Assembly (NCBI RefSeq): GCF_000559025.1
Contig: NZ_JAAN01000041.1
Span: 50,962 to 114,961, forward strand
Length of the DNA stretch: 64,000 bases
From: Luteimonas huabeiensis HB2
Lineage (GTDB): Bacteria; Pseudomonadota; Gammaproteobacteria; Xanthomonadales; Xanthomonadaceae
Direction: 5' to 3'
Below, piece by piece: positions 9,426-18,709 of the stretch. A model generated the notes under the pieces. It was not told where the DNA came from and made no database searches. It saw only the letters and a program-made list of their open reading frames with translations. Each line of letters starts with the position of its first letter. Position 1 is the first letter of the stretch. The position numbers and the translations under genes are program-made.

Positions 9426-10260
9426 GCAGGCCCAGCCGCGCCAACCGCAGCTGGAACAGCGCCTTGGTCACCAGCAAGCGTTCGTCGATCGGCTTGAGCA
9501 CGAGGTCGTTGGCGCCGTCGCGCAGCAGAGCCATCTGGTTGACGCGGTTGTCGTCGCCGGTCATCACCAGCACCGGCAGCCGGCGCTTGCCGTAGCCCAG
9601 CTCGCGCCGCACGGTCTGCAACAGATCGCGGCCGCTGAGCTCACCCTTGAGGTAGACGTCGGTCAAGAGCAGGTCGGCGCCAGGGCCATCCTCGGCTTCG
9701 CGGCGCGCGCGCAGCCAGTCGATGGCCTCCTCGGCGCTGGTGGTGTGGGTGACCTCCATGCCGTGCGAGCGCAGCATGCGCTGCGTGGCCAGGGCCACGG
9801 TGCGGCTGTCCTCGACGTAGAGCACGTGCGCGCCCGGGATCGGCTGCGGCACCACGTAGCCGCGCACGAACGCGGCGAGCGCGCGGTGGCCCTCGGCCTT
9901 GTCGAAGTAATCGGTGACGTCCTCGGTGAAGCGCCGGCTCTCCAGGTGCGCCTGGGCGTCGCCGGAGACCACGATCACCGGCACGTACTGCTGGCCGGCG
10001 GACTCGCGCACCGCGCGGGCGAGCTGCTGGCCATCGCCGTCGGGCAGCACCAGCGCGGTCGTCGCCAGGTCCACCGGCGCGGCGTCGAGCGCGGCCCGCG
10101 CCTCGGCCAGCCCGCCGCAGGCGACCACCTCGACGCCCGGTACCTCTTCGCGCAGCACGTCCGAGATCAATCGCCTGACCAGGCGGGAGCCGTCCACCAC
10201 CATCACCCGCGGCGACGCGCTGACGAGGTGCCGCAAGTCCGGCGCGCCGCCCTCGCCCAC
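9376..10260 (-). CDS. Response regulator with two receiver domains, first one degenerate
   Basis: Cytoplasmic signalling protein (294 aa) made of two CheY-like receiver domains and no DNA-binding or enzymatic output. REC1 (about residues 18-130) starts [12 protein letters not shown] but the phosphoacceptor position reads Ala69 ([11 protein letters not shown]) where Asp is expected, so it should not be phosphorylated; Lys121 is kept. REC2 (about 145-275) has the acidic pair in [10 protein letters not shown], phosphoacceptor Asp201 (LLLTDVYL) and Lys256 (LVLKP), so it looks functional. It begins 1 nt after the ftsX stop, implying co-expression with ftsEX. The Gly/Arg/Pro-rich C-terminus is encoded by a dispersed repeat. 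The partner kinase is not in the window. Confidence 0.9.
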   Translation of the reverse strand: MGEGGAPDLRHLVSASPRVMVVDGSRLVRRLISDVLREEVPGVEVVACGGLAEARAALDAAPVDLATTALVLPDGDGQQLARAVRESAGQQYVPVIVVSGDAQAHLESRRFTEDVTDYFDKAEGHRALAAFVRGYVVPQPIPGAHVLYVEDSRTVALATQRMLRSHGMEVTHTTSAEEAIDWLRARREAEDGPGADLLLTDVYLKGELSGRDLLQTVRRELGYGKRRLPVLVMTGDDNRVNQMALLRDGANDLVLKPIDERLLVTKALFQLRLARLGLQQGPGAGGRRPGSVAP

Positions 10261-10261
10261 G

Positions 10262-11209
10262 TCAGGCCTCGGTGGGTCGGGTCTGCCGCAGGTAATGGCC
10301 GGTGACCACGCTGGCCCCCAGCCAGCCGAGCACGCCCGCGCCGGCCAGGATCGCCAGCGCGCGCGGCACGCCGAAGCCCTGCAAGGCGAAGCTGCTGCCG
10401 TAGCTGGCGGCGAGTTCGGCCAGCGGCGCGCGCAGCGCCAGTCCGGCCGCGGCCAGCAGCGCCAGCGCCAGCGCGCCGGCCGCCAGCCCGTACCAGGCGC
10501 CCAGGTAGAGGAAGGGCCTGCGGATGAAACCGTCGGTCGCGCCCAGCAGTTGCAGGACGCCGATCTCCTCGCGTCGCGACTGGATGTCCAGCCGCACGGT
10601 ATTGCCGACCACCAGCAGCGCGCCCAGGCCCAGCAGCGCCGCCAGCACCCACGCCAGGCGCGCGGCGAAGCGCAGCCAGTCCTCCAGGCGCTGGCGCCAC
10701 TCGGCGTCGTCCTGCACCAGGTCGGCCTCCGGCAGCTCGCGCAGCGCCGCGGCCAGCGATGCGCCGTCGCCGGCCGGGATCACCACCAGCAGCCCGGGCA
10801 GCGGGTTCTCCTCCAGGCCGTCGATCGCCTCGCCCAGGCCGCCGCGTTCGCGCAGGTCCTGCAGGCCCTGCTCGGGCGTGCGCAGGGTCGCCTCGGCGAC
10901 GTCCTCGCGCGCGGCGACTTCCGCCGCCAATGCCTGCATGCGCTCGGGCGACGTACCCGGCGCGAGGAACACGCCGATCTCGCGCGACTGCTGCACGTCG
11001 CCCGACAGCCGCGAGACGTTGTCCAGCACCAGCCACAGGCCCAGCGGCAGGGCGAGCGCGACGGCCATGACGCCGATGGTGAGCGCGGTCGCCCAGGGCC
11101 GCCGGAACACCCGGCCGAGGCTGGAGACGAAGCTGTAGAGATGGTGGTCGAACCAGGTGCCGACGCCGGACTGCGGGCGCGCGGCGGCCGGGGCGGGCGC
11201 GTCAGCCAT
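10262..11209 (-). CDS. ftsX: Cell division protein FtsX
   Basis: Permease-like partner of FtsE (315 aa) in the inner membrane at the divisome, where the FtsEX complex transduces ATP hydrolysis to periplasmic cell-wall hydrolase activation. A cytoplasmic N-terminus leads to TM1 (about residues 40-62), a large extracytoplasmic domain (about 63-180), and three further TM segments near 185-205, 238-258 and 285-305. The motif GNTVRLDIQSRREEIGVLQL is characteristic of FtsX. It overlaps the end of ftsE by 8 nt. Confidence 0.95.
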   Translation of the reverse strand: MADAPAPAAARPQSGVGTWFDHHLYSFVSSLGRVFRRPWATALTIGVMAVALALPLGLWLVLDNVSRLSGDVQQSREIGVFLAPGTSPERMQALAAEVAAREDVAEATLRTPEQGLQDLRERGGLGEAIDGLEENPLPGLLVVIPAGDGASLAAALRELPEADLVQDDAEWRQRLEDWLRFAARLAWVLAALLGLGALLVVGNTVRLDIQSRREEIGVLQLLGATDGFIRRPFLYLGAWYGLAAGALALALLAAAGLALRAPLAELAASYGSSFALQGFGVPRALAILAGAGVLGWLGASVVTGHYLRQTRPTEA

Positions 11210-11891
11210 CGGCGAGCTCCTCCGGCGAAATGTCGTCCTCGAGCCGGCCCTGGCCGAGCACCAGCACGCGCTTGCGCATGCGCCGCACCAGGGCCAGGTC
11301 GTGGCTGGCGATCATCACGCTGGTGCCGCGCGCGGGCAGGGTTTCGAACAGCGCCATGATCTCCGCCGACAGGGTCGGGTCGAGGTTGCCGGTCGGCTCG
11401 TCGGCGACCAGCAGCTTCGGCTCGGCGACGATCGCGCGCGCGATGCCCACGCGCTGCTGCTCGCCGGCCGAGAGCTGGCTGGGCAGGGCGCGCTCGCGCG
11501 CGGCGAGCCCGAGCCGCTCCAGCGCCCCGCGCACGCGCTTGGCGATGTCCGCGCGGCGCATGCCGCGCAGGATCAGCGGCAGGGAGACGTTCTCGAACAC
11601 GCTGCGGTCGGCGAGCAGGCGGTGGTCCTGGAACACCACGCCGACGTCGCGCCGGTGCATCGCCACCCGCCGCCCGCGCACCCGCAGCAGGTTGCGTTCG
11701 GCGAACAGCACCGCGCCGCGGCTGGGCCGCTCGGCCAGGTGCACCAGCTTCAGCAGCGTGCTCTTGCCGGCGCCGGAATGGCCGGTGATGAAGAGCATCT
11801 CGCCTTCGCCGACCTCGAAGCTGACATCGGCGAGCGCGGTTTGCCCGCCGGGGTACTGCTTGCTGACGTTGTCGAATCGCAGGACGCTCAT
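11202..11891 (-). CDS. ftsE: Cell division ATP-binding protein FtsE
   Basis: ABC-type ATPase (229 aa) bound to FtsX at the cytoplasmic face of the divisome. Walker A GHSGAGKST, Q-loop VFQDH, ABC signature LSAGEQQRV, Walker B LLVADEP and H-loop IASHD are all present. The gene order ftsE-ftsX-response regulator runs with an 8-nt overlap and a 1-nt gap. A CATAAT element ends 8 nt before the ATG, suggesting a leaderless transcript. Confidence 0.97.
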   Translation of the reverse strand: MSVLRFDNVSKQYPGGQTALADVSFEVGEGEMLFITGHSGAGKSTLLKLVHLAERPSRGAVLFAERNLLRVRGRRVAMHRRDVGVVFQDHRLLADRSVFENVSLPLILRGMRRADIAKRVRGALERLGLAARERALPSQLSAGEQQRVGIARAIVAEPKLLVADEPTGNLDPTLSAEIMALFETLPARGTSVMIASHDLALVRRMRKRVLVLGQGRLEDDISPEELADG

Positions 11892-11899
11892 GGCCGGCG

Positions 11900-11905
11900 A
11901 TTATG
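11900..11905 (-). promoter_or_regulatory. Candidate -10 (CATAAT) upstream of ftsE
   Basis: CATAAT on the minus strand ends 8 nt before the ftsE ATG. No ribosome-binding site lies between. The -35 is not obvious. Confidence 0.4.
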
Positions 11906-11992
11906 CCGCATCGCCTGCGTCCCCCCGGCACGCAACGGACGCCGCGCCCGCTGCGGTCGCTTGCGCAGGCGCGGCCCCGGGCGCGAGCGCCG

Positions 11993-13783
11993 TCAGCGCT
12001 GCGAGTCCGGCTGGCGATTCACCAGGCGGCGCAGGCCGCGACCGATGCGGCTGAGCAGGGACGGCGACTTCGGCGCGGATGCGGGAGCGCGCGCAGGCGA
12101 CGGCGCGGCGGACTCGGCACGCGGCGCATCGGCCGGCGCCTCGCGACGCGGCTTGCGCGGGGCGCGCGCGGCGCCGTTCTCGCCGTTCGCCGGCGCGGAA
12201 GCGGCCGGCGCTTGCGCGGCCTGCTCGCCGTCGCCACGGCGGCCGCCGCGACGGCGGCGACGCTTGCGGGCCGGCTTCGGCGCACCGTCGCCGTCGGCAT
12301 GGGCCGCTACGGGTGCGGGCGCGGGTGCGGGCGTCGGCGCGGCCTCGACGGCCTCGACCGCGGGGGCCCGCTCCGGCACGGTCGCGTCCCCGGCCTGCTC
12401 GCTGCGGCGGGGCCGGCGCGACCGGCCACCGGCGCCCTCGCCGGGACCGCCCTCGCGACGCCCGCCGCCGGGGCGTCCGCCCTTGCGCGGACCGCCGCGA
12501 CGCGCCTCGTCCGCAGCGCGCTGCTCGCGCGCCTCGCGGAAGATCTCGCCGATGCTCTCGCCTTCCTCGGCCTCCAGCTCCACGCCCTCGCGCGGCTTGC
12601 GCGGCAGCGCCTGCAGCAGCTCAGGGGTCACCGGCTCGGAGGGGATGCGCTGCTCGATGTAGGCCTCGATGTCGGGCAGCGACATCGCGTAGCGCTCGCA
12701 GGCGAAGCTGATCGCGTCGCCCTCGGCGCCCAGGCGCGCGGTGCGGCCGATGCGGTGGACGTAATCCTCGGCATCGAACGGCAGATCGTAGTTGTAGACG
12801 TGGCTGACGCCCTCGATGTGCAGGCCGCGGGCGGCGACGTCGGTGGCCACCAGGATTTCGAGCTGCCCGGCCTGGAACTTCTTCAGCAGGCTCTCGCGCT
12901 TCTTCTGCGGCACGTCGCCCGACAGCACGCCGACCCGGTAGCCCGCGCGCTCCAGCGCGCGCGCCACCCGCTCGACGAAGGCCTTGGTATTGACGAAGAC
13001 CATCGTGCGCGCGCCCTCGCTGCGCGACAAGAGGCCCAGCAGCAGCGGCAGCTTCTCCTCGTCGGAGGGGTAGTAGAGCTTCTGGCGCACGCGCGCGGCG
13101 GTGATCGACTCGGTCTCGACGACCAGCTTCTCCGGCTCGTTCATGTGCTCGTAGGCCAGCTCCAGCACGCGGTGCGACAGCGTGGCCGAGAACAGCAGGG
13201 TCTGGCGCTCGGTGCGGATCGGCATGCGCCGCAGCAGGAAGCGGATGTCCTTGATGAAGCCGAGGTCGAACATGCGGTCGGCCTCGTCCAGCACGCAGAT
13301 CTCGCAGGCGTGCAGGCTGACCACCTTGTGCTGCTTGACGTAGTCGATCAGCCGCCCGGGGGTGGCGATGATGACGTCGGCGCCGTCCTGCAGCAGCTGG
13401 CGCTGCTTGTCGTAGTCCACGCCGCCGTAGACCAGGGCGAACTTGAGCCCCAGGTCGGCGCCGAACTTCACCGCGTCCTTGTGGATCTGGATCGCCAGTT
13501 CGCGGGTCGGGGCCAGGATCAGCGCGCGCGGGTCCTCGGGCTTGCGGTCGGCCATGGCCGGGCGGCTGAGCAACCGGTTCATGACCGCGACCAGGAAGGC
13601 CAGGGTCTTGCCGGTGCCGGTCTGCGCCTGGCCGGCGACGTCGCGGCCGGACAGGGCCAGCGGCAGGGTGAGGGCCTGAATGGGCGTGCAGCGCAGGAAG
13701 CCGGCGGCTTCCAGCCCGGCCAGCAGGCTCGGGTGCAGTTCGTATTCGGAGAAGGGGATGTCGGTAAGTGGCTTGTCGCTCAT
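11993..13783 (-). CDS. rhlB: ATP-dependent DEAD-box RNA helicase RhlB
   Basis: RNA-unwinding helicase (596 aa) associated with mRNA turnover in gammaproteobacteria. The core (about residues 1-390) has the Q motif [16 protein letters not shown], motif I AQTGTGKT, Ia PTRELA, DEAD in [16 protein letters not shown] in FSATLSH and motif [12 protein letters not shown]. The remaining ~200 residues are low-complexity: Arg/Gly/Pro/Ala-rich with a [11 protein letters not shown] patch, ending in a basic amphipathic stretch ([13 protein letters not shown]). That tail is much longer than in E. coli RhlB (421 aa). The ATG at 13783 is chosen because residues upstream of it look non-coding and MSDKPLTD is the usual start. 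It is divergent from trxA-rho, as in E. coli. Confidence 0.95.
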   Translation of the reverse strand: MSDKPLTDIPFSEYELHPSLLAGLEAAGFLRCTPIQALTLPLALSGRDVAGQAQTGTGKTLAFLVAVMNRLLSRPAMADRKPEDPRALILAPTRELAIQIHKDAVKFGADLGLKFALVYGGVDYDKQRQLLQDGADVIIATPGRLIDYVKQHKVVSLHACEICVLDEADRMFDLGFIKDIRFLLRRMPIRTERQTLLFSATLSHRVLELAYEHMNEPEKLVVETESITAARVRQKLYYPSDEEKLPLLLGLLSRSEGARTMVFVNTKAFVERVARALERAGYRVGVLSGDVPQKKRESLLKKFQAGQLEILVATDVAARGLHIEGVSHVYNYDLPFDAEDYVHRIGRTARLGAEGDAISFACERYAMSLPDIEAYIEQRIPSEPVTPELLQALPRKPREGVELEAEEGESIGEIFREAREQRAADEARRGGPRKGGRPGGGRREGGPGEGAGGRSRRPRRSEQAGDATVPERAPAVEAVEAAPTPAPAPAPVAAHADGDGAPKPARKRRRRRGGRRGDGEQAAQAPAASAPANGENGAARAPRKPRREAPADAPRAESAAPSPARAPASAPKSPSLLSRIGRGLRRLVNRQPDSQR

Positions 13784-14004
13784 GCGTAGAAAACTGTGTT
13801 CGGCGGCGCGCGCGGCGGGATGCGCTTGCGCGGGAGATGCCCGCATCGCAGACTGCCGGACCGCTGGGAGGGCGCCTCGCGGCGCCGGGACCGCCCCGAT
13901 CGGGGCTTGACATCCGGCCTTGGTTTCGGCCGGTAAGCGCCCCAGTCTAGCAGTTATGCCGGCTCCGCGGACCGCGCCCCGGCCCCCACCTCCAGGAGAA
14001 TTCC
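13784..14004. promoter_or_regulatory. Divergent rhlB / trxA intergenic region
   Basis: This 221-bp segment must hold the promoters for rhlB (leftward) and trxA-rho (rightward). A TAGACT hexamer on the minus strand (13944-13949) is a candidate -10 for rhlB. A Shine-Dalgarno AGGAG at 13994-13998 serves the GTG start of trxA. No gene is visible. Confidence 0.5.
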
Positions 14005-14331
14005 GTGAGCGACAAGGTCATCCACGCCAGCGACGCCGATTTCGAGACCACCGTGCTGCACTCCGAGACGCCGGTCCTGGTCGACTTCTGGGCCCCCTGG
14101 TGCGGGCCCTGCCGGATGATCGCGCCCGCCCTGGACGAACTGGCCGAGGACTACGCCGGCCGCGCCAAGGTGGTGAAGGTCGACGTCGACCAGAACAAGG
14201 CCACCGCCCTCAAGTACAACGTCCGCTCGATCCCGATGCTGCTGCTGTTCAAGGGCGGCCAGATCCAGGCCAGCCAGCTCGGCGCGACCGGCAAGGCGCA
14301 GCTGTCGCAGATGATCGAAAAGGCGCTCTGA
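14005..14331 (+). CDS. trxA: Thioredoxin 1
   Basis: Small cytoplasmic dithiol reductase (108 aa) with the WCGPC active site in [14 protein letters not shown] and the cis-Pro loop [12 protein letters not shown]. Length and sequence are typical of TrxA. The start is GTG at 14005, placed by AGGAG 6 nt upstream. It lies upstream of rho in the conserved rhlB/trxA-rho arrangement. Two strong hairpins follow the stop. Confidence 0.97.
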   Translation: MSDKVIHASDADFETTVLHSETPVLVDFWAPWCGPCRMIAPALDELAEDYAGRAKVVKVDVDQNKATALKYNVRSIPMLLLFKGGQIQASQLGATGKAQLSQMIEKAL

Positions 14332-14340
14332 CCCGCGCCC

Positions 14341-14362
14341 GGCGGGCCGGAGCCGGCCCGCC
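14341..14362 (+). terminator. Hairpin 1 in the trxA-rho spacer
   Basis: Perfect 10-bp stem GGCGGGCCGG/CCGGCCCGCC with a 2-nt AG loop lies 10 nt after the trxA stop. No T tract follows, so it may act as an mRNA 3' end or barrier rather than a classic intrinsic terminator. Confidence 0.55.
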
Positions 14363-14368
14363 TCGCCC

Positions 14369-14401
14369 ATGCAGGACGCCGCCCGCGGCCGCGTCCTGCA
14401 T
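14369..14401 (+). promoter_or_regulatory. Hairpin 2 in the rho leader
   Basis: Perfect 11-bp stem ATGCAGGACGC/GCGTCCTGCAT surrounds an 11-nt loop. It sits 141 nt before the rho TTG start. rho is autoregulated through its leader in E. coli; whether this hairpin takes part here is inference. Confidence 0.5.
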
Positions 14402-14542
14402 CCCGCCGCTTGCCGCAGGCCCGCGGCGATGCTAGTTTCCTCCCCATCCGGCGTGGACCACTGCGCCGCACCCTTCTGAAGGTTCCCCTTCCCTCCCCGT
14501 CCCGCCTCCCGCGGGCGCTCGCAGCAAGCGAGGAATTCGCAC

Positions 14543-16291
14543 TTGTCCGACAACACCCCCGATTCCGGCGAGATCGCCGAGAAGCGCGTTCGCAAGCCGC
14601 GCGCGACCAAGACCGCCCGCGCCACCAAGACCGCCACGGCGGAGACCGGCAGCGGTCCCGTGCAGCAATCGCTGCCGGTCGAAGCGCCGCCCGCCCCGCC
14701 CGCTCCCGCGGCTCCGCCACGCACCGAAACCGCCCCGCCCGCCCCGGCGGCCGCCCCGCCGCCTACCGGAGACGGCGGCAACGGCAACGGCAACGGCGGC
14801 CCCGACGGCGAACCGCGCGAGCAACACCAGGCGCCGCGCGAGCAGGGGGGCCAGCCGCGGCCGCAGCAGGGCCAGGGCCAGCAGGGCCAGGGCAACCGCC
14901 GCGACCGCTTCCGCAACCGCCGCGACCGCCAACGCGGCGACCGCTTCCGCGAAGACGGCCTGCCGCAGGACGGCGGCAACGACCACGCGCAGCGCCTGCC
15001 GCCGCCCAACATCCCGGAGGGCTTTCCGCAGTACTCGCTGTCCGACCTCAAGCGGATGCCGGCGCAGAAGCTGCTGGACATCGCCGAGCAGCTGAACATC
15101 CACGAGGGCGTGGCCCGCGCGCGCAAGCAGGACGTGATCTTCGCCCTGCTGAAGGTGCTGACCCGCCACGGCGAAGGCGTGGCCGCCGACGGCGTGCTGG
15201 AGATCCTGCCCGACGGCTTCGGCTTCCTTCGCGGCGCCGAGGCCAGCTACCTCGCCGGGCCGGACGACGTCTACATCTCGCCCAGCCAGATCCGTCGCTT
15301 CAACCTGCGTACCGGCGACCACCTGGCCGGGCGCATCCGCTGGCCGAAGGACGGCGAGCGCTACTTCGCGCTCTCGGTGGTGGACACCATCAACGGCGAG
15401 CCGCCGGAGGCCAGCAAGGGCAAGGTGCTGTTCGAGAACCTGACCCCGCTGTTCCCGCGCCGGCGCTTCAAGCTGGAACGCGGCGACGGCTCGACCGAGG
15501 ACATCACCGGCCGCATCCTCGACCTGATGGCCCCCCAGGGCAAGGGCCAGCGCTCGCTGATCGTCTCGCCGCCCAAGGCGGGCAAGACGATGATGATGCA
15601 GCAGATCGCCACCGCGATCACCACCAACCACCCGGAAGTCCACCTGATCGTGCTGCTGGTGGACGAGCGCCCGGAGGAAGTGACCGAGATGCAGCGCACC
15701 GTGCGCGGCGAAGTGGTCAGCTCCACCTTCGACGAGCCGGCCGCTCGCCACGTGCAGGTCGCCGAGATGGTGATCGAGCGCGCCAAGCGCCTGGTCGAGC
15801 ACAAGAAGGACGTGGTGATCCTGCTCGACTCGATCACCCGCCTGGCGCGCGCCTACAACAACGTCGTGCCCAGCTCCGGCAAGGTGCTCACCGGCGGCGT
15901 CGACGCCAACGCCCTGCACCGTCCGAAGCGCTTCTTCGGCGCCGCGCGCAACGTCGAGGAAGGCGGCTCGCTGACGATCATCGCCACCGCGCTGGTCGAT
16001 ACCGGCAGCGCGATGGACAAGGTGATCTACGAGGAGTTCAAGGGCACCGGCAACTCGGAAGTGCACCTGGACCGCCGCATCACCGAAAAGCGCGTCTACC
16101 CCGCGATCAACGTCAACCAGTCCGGCACCCGCCGCGAGGACCTGCTGATCGAGCCGGAGCTGCTGCAGAAGATCTGGATCCTGCGCAAGCTGCTGCACCC
16201 GATGGACGAGATCGCCGCGATGGAATTCCTGCTCGACAAGATGAAGACCACCAAGTCGAACGACGAGTTCTTCAGTTCGATGAAGCGCTGA
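14543..16291 (+). CDS. rho: Transcription termination factor Rho
   Basis: Hexameric RNA-dependent ATPase that terminates transcription (582 aa, against 419 in E. coli). The ~160 extra residues are N-terminal: a basic segment ([15 protein letters not shown]), a Pro/Ala-rich stretch, then Gln/Gly- and Arg/Asp-rich repeats (about residues 110-145). The Rho core begins near residue 160 ([20 protein letters not shown]). It continues with the cold-shock RNA-binding domain ([14 protein letters not shown]), Walker A PPKAGKT (Lys348), Walker [16 protein letters not shown] and R-loop [12 protein letters not shown]. The start is TTG at 14543, with AGGA 8 nt upstream. A good terminator follows. Confidence 0.97.
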   Translation: MSDNTPDSGEIAEKRVRKPRATKTARATKTATAETGSGPVQQSLPVEAPPAPPAPAAPPRTETAPPAPAAAPPPTGDGGNGNGNGGPDGEPREQHQAPREQGGQPRPQQGQGQQGQGNRRDRFRNRRDRQRGDRFREDGLPQDGGNDHAQRLPPPNIPEGFPQYSLSDLKRMPAQKLLDIAEQLNIHEGVARARKQDVIFALLKVLTRHGEGVAADGVLEILPDGFGFLRGAEASYLAGPDDVYISPSQIRRFNLRTGDHLAGRIRWPKDGERYFALSVVDTINGEPPEASKGKVLFENLTPLFPRRRFKLERGDGSTEDITGRILDLMAPQGKGQRSLIVSPPKAGKTMMMQQIATAITTNHPEVHLIVLLVDERPEEVTEMQRTVRGEVVSSTFDEPAARHVQVAEMVIERAKRLVEHKKDVVILLDSITRLARAYNNVVPSSGKVLTGGVDANALHRPKRFFGAARNVEEGGSLTIIATALVDTGSAMDKVIYEEFKGTGNSEVHLDRRITEKRVYPAINVNQSGTRREDLLIEPELLQKIWILRKLLHPMDEIAAMEFLLDKMKTTKSNDEFFSSMKR

Positions 16292-16313
16292 GGCGGCGAA
16301 GGCCTGCAAGACG

Positions 16314-16338
16314 AAAGCCCCGCAATGCGGGGCTTTTC
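16314..16338 (+). terminator. Rho-independent terminator after rho
   Basis: Stem AAAGCCCCGC/GCGGGGCTTT with a 3-nt AAT loop and downstream TTTTCGTT lies 22 nt after the rho stop codon. Confidence 0.85.
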
Positions 16339-16420
16339 GTTGCCTCGGTTTCCTCGTCGGCAGCGCGCCCAGGCGCCGCTGTCGCGCGCTCCCCGTGGAC
16401 CTCGCCTCTGCGATCCAGGG

Positions 16421-16664
16421 TGTATCGACATTCGACCTGCAGCGCCGAAACAGTCCCTTCTCCCGCGAGCGGGCGCATCTCGTCCCTTCTCCCGCAAGCG
16501 CCGGATGAGGGCCGCTTTGGACGCCTGCAGCGTGCCCCCATCCGCCTTCGGCACCTTCCCCGCTTGCGGGGGAAGGGAAAGACAGGATGCTCCCCACTTG
16601 CGGGGGCAGGCCAAAGATAGCGAGCCTCCAAGAGAGCGCCTTTCGCGCGCTGAGTGTCGATACA
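16421..16664. repeat. Composite inverted-repeat element A (MITE/REPIN-like)
   Basis: The element is bounded by TGTATCGACA and its exact reverse complement TGTCGATACA. The left end continues TTCGACCTGCAGCGCC, which matches in inverse orientation the right end of element E at 52119-52144. The interior has several CCCGCAAGCGGG-type palindromes. It fills most of the 446-bp spacer between rho and the next gene; nothing else was seen there. Confidence 0.7.
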
Positions 16665-16737
16665 GCCTAGGGCCGGCGGCCGATCGCCGGCGCTCCGCGC
16701 GAATCGAGGCCTTCTGCGCGATCGGCAGGCAGCCGCC

Positions 16738-17595
16738 TCACCCCTCCAGCGGCGTCAGCAGCCGGAAGCGCGACCTTTCCGGCGCCACCGCGCCGGCCAC
16801 GAGCGCATCGGGGCTGAAGCCCTCCGGCGTCGGCTGTGCCCAATCCGGGCGCTGACGCGGGCCGGGATGATAGGCGACCCACTGGCCGTATGCCGGCGCG
16901 CGATCATCGCCGAACATGTATTCGACGGGCACGCGGACTACCCAGTGGTCCTTGCGGGCCTCCTCGCCCTCGGTCGGCGGCACGAACGTCCACGCACGGG
17001 CAGCTTCGATCGCGCTGCGCGACAGCGTGCTGCGGATCATCTCCATCTGCCGCGCGTTGCCGATCGCGGTCAGGTTGACCTGCTCGGCCATGACCTCGGC
17101 CACACGTCCATCGCGGCCGATCTTCAGCAACAGATAGACGGTGCCCTTAGCCCCGATCCGCACCATGCCGGCCGGGTACCGCGGCGGCCGCATGCCCGCC
17201 GAGCGGATGCTGCCGGCATCGTCGCTGGCGTACTCATCCCCGAAATGCACGCTGCGGATGCGCAGGTCCATGTTGCCGTCGCCGGTCGGCGTGGCCACCA
17301 TGCGCAGGCTCATCTTCGCGCGCGCTTCGATCGGCGCGCCATCGCTGACGATCGGCTCGAAACGCATCGCCGGGATGGCGCGATCGATCAGCGCGATCAC
17401 GTAGCCGGGCAGCTTGTCCTGCTGGTCGAGGGCATGCGCGCTGACCCGCCCTTCGCGATCGATATCGACGTGGCCGGTCACCAGCATGCTGGCCTCGACC
17501 TCGCTGCGGGCCTGCCGCGCGTTCTGGGCATGAGCATCGATCGATGCCGCCAGGCCCGACATCGCGAGCAAAATAGAAACAAAGAATCGAGACAT
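16738..17595 (-). CDS. Secreted TonB C-terminal-domain-like protein (paralogue 1)
   Basis: Exported protein of 285 aa with a signal peptide (about residues 1-22). It contains a TonB_C-like region, PPRYPAGMVRIGAKGTVYLL followed by LKIGRDGRVAEVMAEQV, near residues 150-185. It lacks the N-terminal membrane anchor and Pro-rich spacer of genuine TonB, so a role in energising outer-membrane receptors is unlikely to be conventional. Conserved flanking stretches (MRFEP; WTFVPP; PVEYMFGDD; GQWVAYHPGP) recur in the next gene, showing tandem duplication. The ATG at 17595 is chosen because it begins the signal peptide; an upstream in-frame ATG at 17697 adds only Arg-rich sequence. Confidence 0.8.
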   Translation of the reverse strand: MSRFFVSILLAMSGLAASIDAHAQNARQARSEVEASMLVTGHVDIDREGRVSAHALDQQDKLPGYVIALIDRAIPAMRFEPIVSDGAPIEARAKMSLRMVATPTGDGNMDLRIRSVHFGDEYASDDAGSIRSAGMRPPRYPAGMVRIGAKGTVYLLLKIGRDGRVAEVMAEQVNLTAIGNARQMEMIRSTLSRSAIEAARAWTFVPPTEGEEARKDHWVVRVPVEYMFGDDRAPAYGQWVAYHPGPRQRPDWAQPTPEGFSPDALVAGAVAPERSRFRLLTPLEG

Positions 17596-17780
17596 GGGTG
17601 CGTCCTGCTGGTGTGATTGCTGCTTCGAGGATACGTCACCACGACGCCGCATGCCTCTGACGACGCGATCTCTGCGTGGCGCGCAACACATGGCCAAGGC
17701 GTCATGCCGGTCCTCACCTGAGGGCCCGGCAGGACGCGGCGGTTGAATCGCCTATGAGCCGCTCAAACGCCGATCGGCGC

Positions 17781-18623
17781 TCAGCCTTCGCCGACGGGCG
17801 CCATTCGCAGGCGCGGTTCCCGCTCGACCTGATGGATCGCACCTGCGATCAGCGCTTCCGGCGGCGTGGCATCGGGCCGAGCCCAATCGGGCAGCGGGAG
17901 CGCTGGACCCGGGACATACGGTCGCCATTGACCGTATACATGCACCGCCGCGCGGGTGCCGGGGATCGAGAACTCGACGGGGATGCGCGCCAGCCAGAAA
18001 TCCGAATCCGCTTCCGCTCCAGAGGAGAGCGGCGAAAACCGCCAATGCATGGCCGTATCGCGGGCACGGGCCGCGAACCGTTTCCTGTGCCGCGTCATGA
18101 TCGCTTCACTGCTATCGCCCGTTAACAGATCCACGCGTTCGACAGCGACTTCCTGAGGTATGCCGTCGCGCCCGACCTTCAGCAATAGATAGACCGTCCC
18201 TTGGACGTAGTTCCGGAGCAGCTCCTCGGGATAGGGAGGGCTAAGCTTGCGCTCCCAGCCCGGCGTTGCCGGTTCCGGACTGGGAAAGCCGACCCCCTCC
18301 AGATGGATGGCCAGCCCCCCATCTTCGTTCCGGGTGGCACGCAGGCCAATGTGCGCCTGCGTGCGGACCGGCACGGGCCGACCGTTCTCGACTACAGGCT
18401 CGAAGCGCCAGGACGGAACGATGTCCGCCAGCAGTTCGGCCACGCCCGGCGCCAGCTCGTCTTCCTCTTGGATCGCGTAACCGGAGACGCTTCCGTCCGG
18501 TTCGATTTCAAGAGTTCCGCGCACCAGCAGGCTGGCCTCGACCTCCGGCCCCTTCGATGCATTCGCGATCGCACTCACCCAAAGCAGGGCCGTAAACAGG
18601 CCCCACCGCATCCATTTCCTCAT
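17781..18623 (-). CDS. Secreted TonB C-terminal-domain-like protein (paralogue 2)
   Basis: Exported protein of 280 aa, colinear with the preceding gene. It has a signal peptide (about residues 1-22), an EVEASLLVRGTLEIEPDGSV block (paralogue 1: EVEASMLVTGHVDIDREGRV), and the TonB_C-like PPYPEELLRNYVQGTVYLLL then KVGRDGIPQEVAVERVDLL. Near the end VYGQWRPYVPGP parallels AYGQWVAYHPGP. A good Shine-Dalgarno (GGAAGGAG) precedes the ATG at 18623. It is 185 nt upstream of paralogue 1 on the same strand and 86 nt downstream of the ankyrin gene. The exact role is unknown. Confidence 0.8.
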   Translation of the reverse strand: MRKWMRWGLFTALLWVSAIANASKGPEVEASLLVRGTLEIEPDGSVSGYAIQEEDELAPGVAELLADIVPSWRFEPVVENGRPVPVRTQAHIGLRATRNEDGGLAIHLEGVGFPSPEPATPGWERKLSPPYPEELLRNYVQGTVYLLLKVGRDGIPQEVAVERVDLLTGDSSEAIMTRHRKRFAARARDTAMHWRFSPLSSGAEADSDFWLARIPVEFSIPGTRAAVHVYGQWRPYVPGPALPLPDWARPDATPPEALIAGAIHQVEREPRLRMAPVGEG

Positions 18624-18709
18624 GCTCCTTCCCCCAGTAACACGCGAAGCGGCATCGTGCCACCTAGCCCCCGAAGCGTCCAGAGGGCGAACGGCTCCGC
18701 ACTGCGCCC

